Shown: positions 7,616 through 11,627 of the stretch, one piece after another
How the letters are laid out: each line of letters opens with the position of its first letter
Numbering within the stretch: the stretch's first letter is position 1
Translations under genes and position numbers: made by a program
The notes under the pieces: generated by a model
Database searches by the model: none
Told to the model about the DNA's origin: nothing
The model's input: only the letters and a program-made list of their open reading frames with translations
Assembly: GCA_021800745.1 (NCBI GenBank)
Contig: JAJYYS010000038.1
Span: 1-11,627 of the forward strand
Direction: 5' to 3'
DNA from: a bacterium
GTDB taxonomy: Bacteria > SZUA-79 > Acidulodesulfobacterales > Acidulodesulfobacteraceae
DNA length: 11,627 bases

Positions 7616-8956
7616 TCACCGCTGTTTTATTCCTGCGCCGGATGCATAAAATCCCGCGCCGGAACTTGTAATATTAACGGGAAGCTGCCTGCCGCCGGGT
7701 ATGCTTTCCGTAGCCCCTATAAGAACCGTATCTTTAGATATATTCCTTTTAAGTTTTAATTTCGGCAGTTTTTGTAATAAACAGGCCGGGGGCCAAGCCG
7801 GACTTCTTGCAATAAAAATAAAGCCTCCTTTTTCCGTTAGATAACCTATCTCCACCCATGTCTGCGATAGTTCCAACTCTTCGGGAAAAATAACGTACCT
7901 GCTTCCGAAATGACCGTCGAGAACCTCGTACCACAACATATCGACGTCTTTATAAACCCTGAGTATAGGTTTTGAACTTTCGGCTTCCGGTTTTTTTCTG
8001 AATCTCCAGACGACCTGCCTGACGCTCGGCTTCTGAAAATAAATTCTTACCAAACTTTCGCCGCTAATTTCGACGGGCTCCCCTGCTTCAAGCACCGGAA
8101 TATTTTCGGATGGACTGAGCAGGCTCCAGTTTAGGGAAATTAAATCTATCTGCTCGCCTATATTTTTTTCCTGCTCTGCGTATTCCGGTTCGCATATCTC
8201 CGTAATTTCTCCTACCGGCTCAATTTTAACTTCGGGAGCCGTTTTAACTTCTGGAATGTCTTGAACGTTTTGTACGCGCTTAACTTTTTTTTTGCCTTCT
8301 GATTTCTCCTTAGCTTGTTTTACTGTTTTTAAGGCAGGTTTTTCTTCCGCCGTGTCATTGCGAGGAGTCGGAGACGACGAAGCAATCTCGCGTTTTACTG
8401 TTTTTACCGCCGGATTTTCTTTCGTCGGCTTTGTCGTTTTTTTGCCTGCTTTTCCGCCTGCCGCAGACTTATTTTCCGCTAAGACGGTTTCCGCTATTTT
8501 GCTTATTTTTTTAACATTAGGTATTTTTACGAATTCGCTTTTTACCGCCCTGTGCGTATCGAAATTATAATTAAAAATTTCGAAATCGAAAACATTCGGC
8601 TTATGCTTATGCCCTTTGATTAAACTGTAATTCACTATATCTATGCCGAAGTTTTCTTCGATACTCCCGAAAAACGCATCTCCAAAACTTATAAAGTCTT
8701 CGACATCTCCGCCGGTTAAATCCGCTCCTCCGGAAAACAAAATACATCCGCTGAATACGGGAGTAAATAAACAGGAAAGCCGTCTGCGGTTAAATTTTAA
8801 GCTGTCTTCCGCCGCCTTTTTTTCCAATTTTTCAATAAGTTTATTTTTCTTTTTTTCGTCTGGATTTTTTGAATAAATAATTTTATCGGCTTTAGATTTA
8901 GTTTTTAGTATTGTTTCGGGGTCAAAAATAACGGTAATCTGGAAATCGTATTTCAT
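7616..8956 (-). CDS. DUF4912-type protein with novel N-terminal domain and repeat-derived linker
   Basis: This 446-residue protein has no enzymatic motif that I recognise. Residues 1-155 form an apparently folded N-terminal domain of unknown family, containing RRRLSCLFTPVFSG and a GGADLTGGDVEDF stretch. Residues ~160-265 are a Lys/Ala/Pro/Glu-rich disordered linker. Residues ~275-390 resemble DUF4912, with LVRIYFQKPS, ILRVYKDVDMLWYEV, SRYVIFPEEL, WVEIGYLTEKGGFIFIARS. A short basic, Gly/Ser-rich tail follows. DUF4912 proteins often occur near glucan-metabolism genes, and this one opens the operon of three GH57 enzymes and GlgA, so a role in binding glucan or organising the enzymes is plausible but unproven. 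The ATG has AAGGTG as ribosome site and a promoter about 50 nt upstream. Linker residues 189-202 come from a dispersed repeat inserted in frame. Confidence 0.7.
   Translation of the reverse strand: MKYDFQITVIFDPETILKTKSKADKIIYSKNPDEKKKNKLIEKLEKKAAEDSLKFNRRRLSCLFTPVFSGCILFSGGADLTGGDVEDFISFGDAFFGSIEENFGIDIVNYSLIKGHKHKPNVFDFEIFNYNFDTHRAVKSEFVKIPNVKKISKIAETVLAENKSAAGGKAGKKTTKPTKENPAVKTVKREIASSSPTPRNDTAEEKPALKTVKQAKEKSEGKKKVKRVQNVQDIPEVKTAPEVKIEPVGEITEICEPEYAEQEKNIGEQIDLISLNWSLLSPSENIPVLEAGEPVEISGESLVRIYFQKPSVRQVVWRFRKKPEAESSKPILRVYKDVDMLWYEVLDGHFGSRYVIFPEELELSQTWVEIGYLTEKGGFIFIARSPAWPPACLLQKLPKLKLKRNISKDTVLIGATESIPGGRQLPVNITSSGAGFYASGAGIKQR
8317..8352 (-). repeat. Direct repeat copy A flanking the palindromic element
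   Basis: This 36-nt segment matches 8392-8427 at 30 of 36 positions, and the first 15 nt (GTTTTACTGTTTTTA on the plus strand) are identical. It encodes AEEKPALKTVK in the linker (residues 203-213). The two copies are offset by 75 nt, exactly 25 codons, and abut the 39-bp palindromic element on either side. Confidence 0.7.
8353..8391 (-). repeat. In-frame palindromic dispersed repeat inside the DUF4912-type gene
   Basis: The plus strand carries CATTGCGAGGAG followed by CGACGAAGCAATCTCG, an almost exact form of a short repeat that occurs in many bacterial genomes, recalling Rickettsia palindromic elements. Outer arms ATTGC (8357-8361) and GCAAT (8382-8386) and an inner TCG/CGA pair around GAGA form an imperfect hairpin. 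On the coding strand it is read as REIASSSPTPRNDT (residues 189-202), without a stop or frame change. It lies in the flexible linker, where an insertion should be tolerated. Family membership is judged from remembered sequence patterns. Confidence 0.75.
8392..8427 (-). repeat. Direct repeat copy B flanking the palindromic element
   Basis: This is the partner of the repeat at 8317-8352. It encodes TKENPAVKTVK (residues 178-188). It could be an old linker duplication into which, or between which, the palindromic element was placed, or simply a low-complexity Lys-rich linker repeat. Confidence 0.65.
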
Positions 8957-9011
8957 TTAGGTCACCTTTACGGTAAATTTGAAGATTATAAAAACATTTA
9001 AAACTACTTTA

Positions 9012-9039
9012 ATAATATCATAAAAATTCGCTTTTTCAA
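9012..9039 (-). promoter_or_regulatory. Sigma-70-type promoter for the alpha-glucan operon
   Basis: On the minus strand, TTGAAA (9034-9039) and TATTAT (9012-9017) are separated by 16 nt, each matching the consensus at 5 of 6 positions. A TG one base upstream of the -10 gives an extended -10. Transcription would start near 9005, leaving a leader of about 50 nt with an AAGGTG ribosome site before the DUF4912-type gene. It suggests the glucan genes can be transcribed separately from panC. No clear intrinsic terminator was seen after panC, so read-through is possible. Confidence 0.6.
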
Positions 9040-9059
9040 TTGATTCAATAAATAAAATT

Positions 9060-9890
9060 TTATCCAAAAAAAATATTATCCAAAAGCCTTATCTTTTTAA
9101 ATCTGACGGCCGCCAGCAAAATATCCCCCCGTTCGACGGCTTGCTTTTCGCCGTTCAGTCCCTTATCCGCAATTCTCGCATAATCTATTGCGAATCCGCC
9201 GTTTATTAATTCTTTTATGACAAAATAGGTTAATTTTTCCGCCGACTTTTCGCCGGTTTTAAATAAATCGACGGTCTTTCTTAACGCTCCATAAAAAGCG
9301 CAGGCCGCTTTTTTACCCTCCTCGTCAAAATACCCGTTTCTGGAACTCATCGCCAATCCGCATTTTTCCCTGACCGTTTCTACCGGAATAATTTTAACGT
9401 CTAAGAAATAATCTTCCGCCATCTTTTTAATCAAAACATACTGCTGATAGTCTTTTAGCCCGAAAAAAGCAAAGTCTGGATCGACTATGCTAAACAGCTT
9501 CATAACTATGGTAAGAACGCCCTGAAAATGCTCCGGTCTAAAAACCCCTTCAAATTGTCCCGAATATTTAGGGTCGATTAAAAATGTTTCGGTATTTTTA
9601 ACGATATCGCCTGACGGGCAAAAAAGACAGGATGTATTTATATCCGATAATATTTCGGCATCGCTTTCAATGTCTCTGGGGTAATCGTTAAAATCTTCGT
9701 TAGGCGCAAACTGCATCGGATTGACGAATATGGAAACTACGGCTTCGCCGTATTTTTTAGCTTCTTCGACAAGTCTTTTATGCCCGGCATGAAGTTTGCC
9801 CATAGTCGGAACGAAAGAAACCTTCTTCGACGTCTTCTTTAAATTCCGCGAAAACTCTTTCATTTCTTCGATGTCCGTTATAACTTTCAT
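9060..9890 (-). CDS. panC: Pantothenate synthetase PanC
   Basis: This 276-residue enzyme makes pantothenate from pantoate, beta-alanine and ATP through a pantoyl-adenylate. The N-terminal nucleotidyltransferase fold has VPTMGKLHAGHKRL (P28-L40, with H34 and H37), FVNPMQF (N57, Q60), FFGLKDYQQ (K146, D147, Q150) and a KMSKS-like region AMSSRN (S182, S183, R184). Length is typical. Two conserved positions differ from the usual consensus: L145 replaces the Glu of FGEKD, and C177 replaces the Asp of the DGLAMSSRN signature. The residues that contact ATP and substrate are otherwise kept, so activity is expected. The ATG overlaps the upstream amidohydrolase stop as ATGA and is preceded by GGGAGG with good spacing, which fits translational coupling. 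Confidence 0.95.
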   Translation of the reverse strand: MKVITDIEEMKEFSRNLKKTSKKVSFVPTMGKLHAGHKRLVEEAKKYGEAVVSIFVNPMQFAPNEDFNDYPRDIESDAEILSDINTSCLFCPSGDIVKNTETFLIDPKYSGQFEGVFRPEHFQGVLTIVMKLFSIVDPDFAFFGLKDYQQYVLIKKMAEDYFLDVKIIPVETVREKCGLAMSSRNGYFDEEGKKAACAFYGALRKTVDLFKTGEKSAEKLTYFVIKELINGGFAIDYARIADKGLNGEKQAVERGDILLAAVRFKKIRLLDNIFFG

Positions 9891-11197
9891 TTTCCGCCTC
9901 CCTGCCCGTCGTAAACGATATTGCCTCCGACTGCAACGCTTAATATATCCGATTTTTTGAACGAAACAACGGCATCATAGACATTTTCCTCGTTTAAAAT
10001 CCTGTTTTCGGCTATTTTAAAAACAGTAAAATCCGCATACGAACCGTGTTCGAGAGTCCCCGTAACTCCGCCGAAAGAAACGGCTTTTGCGCCGCCTTCC
10101 GTAGCCATATAAAACAGGTCTTTCGATTTTACCTCCGGATGGATTTTTTTTGCGTATTTAAGTTCGTCTAAAAGATTAAGCGATTTATTTGAAAAAAGGC
10201 CGTCGGTTCCCAAAGAAACGGAAATACCTTTTTCTATAATTTTTTTCAAAGGAAGTTTTTTAGAATTAAAAAAAGCGTTGCTTCTCGGACAGTGGATAAT
10301 ATCCGCACCGGTTTCTTTTATTATATCAATATCTTCGCCGCTTACCTCGTTTGCGTGTATTAAAGACGTGTTTTTATTCAAAATTTTTAAATAATAAAGA
10401 TAAGAAAGGGGCGATGAAAAGGGAATAGAAGGGACGGAAAATTTAGAAAGATTAAGCGCCGGCAGAAGGTTTTCGGCAATATCTCCGCCGTTTCCGGATA
10501 TAAAAGCCTTTTCCGATGAATGTTCCGCAGAGTGGATTGCGGTTTTAAACCTTAATTTATCGTTTACTTTTAATATTTCTCTAAATAAATTTTCGGATAC
10601 CGAATATACGGAATGAGGAGAAATTCCGGGAGAGAAATATTTTTCGGTTTTTTTAAAAACGGCGGCGTTATTTTTTAAAAAATTTTTAAATTCCCCGATT
10701 CTTTGAGCGGCGCAAGACGGGTCGAGCCCCCTTAATTCTATGAACCCTTTAACTCTGGGAATTAATTTAGTGCGCCGGGCTATATCCGTTAAATCGTAAA
10801 AAGAAACGGGGTCGATAATATCGCCTATCGAGGTTGTTCCGCTTTCGATAAACTCTTTAAACGCTTTGAGCCTTAAATCTGTTCTTTCTTCGGAATTTAA
10901 GAATTTACGTTTTTCTATGAGGGATAAAACCCATCGGGAAAAAATCCGCGGAGTTTTATTATCCGGTTTAAAAGTAAGGTCGGTGTGGGTATGGGCATTG
11001 ATAAATCCGGGGACTATTACGGTTTTGAAACCGGAGGAGCCCTTTGAATTTTTCTTTTTTTCTATACTATTTCTTTCTACCCTTAAGATATTGCCCGTTA
11101 TTTCATCGGCCGTCAGCCTGCCGTTTGTTATAAAAGCGGGAAGGGAATCCGAAGAGTGCGCCGAAGTCAGTATGTAATCGGCAGAATATTTTTTCAT
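9887..11197 (-). CDS. Zinc amidohydrolase, probable aminodeoxyfutalosine deaminase-like / MtaD-like
   Basis: This is a 436-residue member of the amidohydrolase superfamily (SsnA/MtaD/TrzN group). Metal ligands are visible as HTH (H69, H71), H222 in IHSAEH and D332 in SLGTDGL, with H281 in the LIHAN motif also conserved. E225 is a likely proton shuttle, and HCPRSN (302-307) is typical of purine-type deaminases. SLGTDGLFSNKSLNLLDELK resembles aminodeoxyfutalosine deaminases of the futalosine menaquinone pathway, which convert 6-amino-6-deoxyfutalosine to futalosine. S-adenosylhomocysteine or methylthioadenosine deamination is an alternative. It lies between panD and panC: 11 nt from panD with no visible ribosome site, and overlapping panC by 4 nt. 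No other menaquinone genes are in the window, so the substrate is uncertain. Confidence 0.7.
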   Translation of the reverse strand: MKKYSADYILTSAHSSDSLPAFITNGRLTADEITGNILRVERNSIEKKKNSKGSSGFKTVIVPGFINAHTHTDLTFKPDNKTPRIFSRWVLSLIEKRKFLNSEERTDLRLKAFKEFIESGTTSIGDIIDPVSFYDLTDIARRTKLIPRVKGFIELRGLDPSCAAQRIGEFKNFLKNNAAVFKKTEKYFSPGISPHSVYSVSENLFREILKVNDKLRFKTAIHSAEHSSEKAFISGNGGDIAENLLPALNLSKFSVPSIPFSSPLSYLYYLKILNKNTSLIHANEVSGEDIDIIKETGADIIHCPRSNAFFNSKKLPLKKIIEKGISVSLGTDGLFSNKSLNLLDELKYAKKIHPEVKSKDLFYMATEGGAKAVSFGGVTGTLEHGSYADFTVFKIAENRILNEENVYDAVVSFKKSDILSVAVGGNIVYDGQGGGK

Positions 11198-11208
11198 TAA
11201 AAAATTTT

Positions 11209-11568
11209 TTATTTGACTATATCGACGGCATGATTTTTTCCGTCAACGTAAACCAACACCGGCTTGAACCCGTCAAGTTCTTTTTCGTCGTAAATGCCGA
11301 ACGTGGCGATGATTATGATGTCTCCGATCTGCACCAACCGCGAAGCCGCGCCGTTAACTATTATGTCTCCGGAGTGTTTGACTGCGGGGATTGCGTACGT
11401 TTCAAATCTGGCGCCGTTGTTTATATCCCATATGCTGACCTTTTCGTACGGAAGAATGCGCGCCTGTTCCATCAACTCTTCGTCTATGGAAATAGAACCT
11501 TCGTATTCGAGGTTCGCATCCGTTATTTTTACTCTGTGTATTTTGGATTTCAGTAAAATTTTTTGCAT
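11209..11568 (-). CDS. panD: Aspartate 1-decarboxylase PanD (pyruvoyl-type proenzyme)
   Basis: This 119-residue proenzyme decarboxylates L-aspartate to beta-alanine for pantothenate and CoA. It self-cleaves between G24 and S25 in YEGSISID, so that S25 becomes the pyruvoyl cofactor. K9, R54 and Y58 (NNGARFETYAIP), residues of the E. coli active site, are at the same numbers. LPYEKVSIWDINNGARFETY and VNGAASRLVQIGDIIII are classic. Length is normal. The start is fixed by the conserved N-terminus and the cleavage-site numbering. No Shine-Dalgarno sequence precedes the ATG, and the likely promoter is only a few bases away, so it may be translated from a nearly leaderless mRNA. It is the first gene of a panD-amidohydrolase-panC unit. 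Confidence 0.96.
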   Translation of the reverse strand: MQKILLKSKIHRVKITDANLEYEGSISIDEELMEQARILPYEKVSIWDINNGARFETYAIPAVKHSGDIIVNGAASRLVQIGDIIIIATFGIYDEKELDGFKPVLVYVDGKNHAVDIVK

Positions 11569-11583
11569 TATTTTTCGTGTTTT

Positions 11584-11613
11584 ATTATATCATATATTAA
11601 TTATTTTTTGCAA
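11584..11613 (-). promoter_or_regulatory. Extended -10 promoter for panD
   Basis: On the minus strand a perfect TATAAT (11584-11589) is preceded by TGA, giving an extended -10. A partial -35, TTGCAA (11608-11613), lies 18 nt upstream. The expected start point near 11577 leaves a leader of about 9 nt before the panD ATG. The 59 nt upstream of panD are strongly AT-rich, as expected for a promoter region. Confidence 0.6.
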
Positions 11614-11627
11614 AACAGGCTTTATCC

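Noticed and set aside
8292..8570. Plus-strand open frame of 92 codons containing SLRGVGDDEAIS
   Set aside because: That peptide is the usual translation of the dispersed repeat at 8353-8391 in this orientation, often misannotated as protein. The frame is antisense to the DUF4912-type gene.
9060..9075. T-run on the minus strand at the end of panC as a possible terminator
   Set aside because: No GC-rich stem precedes it, and the run lies inside the coding sequence.
10866..11177. Plus-strand open frame of 103 codons opposite the amidohydrolase
   Set aside because: It is antisense to the conserved metal-binding region of the amidohydrolase and has no recognisable domain.
11230..11556. Plus-strand open frame of 108 codons opposite panD
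   Set aside because: It is fully antisense to a highly conserved PanD and is explained as a shadow.

Overview
The window comes from a bacterium with AT-rich DNA. Intergenic gaps are very AT-rich and coding DNA is moderately so. All eight complete genes lie on the minus strand; only a short gene tail at the left edge reads on the plus strand. The set of GH57 enzymes, a possible menaquinone-related deaminase and two families of small palindromic repeats would fit an uncultivated anaerobic or thermophile-related lineage, perhaps deltaproteobacteria-like. No marker gene here fixes the taxonomy.

Read in the direction of transcription (right to left), the first block is a vitamin block: panD (aspartate decarboxylase), an amidohydrolase of the aminodeoxyfutalosine deaminase / MtaD type, and panC (pantothenate synthetase). 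The genes are 11 nt apart or overlap by 4 nt. A strong extended -10 promoter sits only about 9 nt from the panD start codon, and no Shine-Dalgarno sequence is visible there. PanD makes beta-alanine and PanC joins it to pantoate. The pantoate enzymes (panB, panE) are not in the window.

A 103-nt gap with a second good promoter begins the alpha-glucan block: a DUF4912-type protein, a GH57 branching enzyme, a GH57 amylopullulanase/alpha-amylase-like enzyme, a GH57 4-alpha-glucanotransferase-like enzyme, and glgA (glycogen synthase). Gaps are 41 nt or less and one junction is a TGATG overlap, so this is probably one operon. All three GH57 proteins keep their catalytic Glu and Asp motifs, and none has a signal peptide. 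Together with GlgA they could elongate, branch, trim and rearrange an intracellular glycogen-like polymer. GlgC and glycogen phosphorylase are not in the window.

The left 250 nt hold the end of a plus-strand gene (stop at 110-112) converging on glgA, with a perfect 14-bp hairpin between the two gene ends. The most unusual feature is a 39-bp palindrome-like dispersed repeat lying in frame inside the DUF4912 gene. It encodes part of the protein's linker and is bracketed exactly by two imperfect 36-bp direct repeats.
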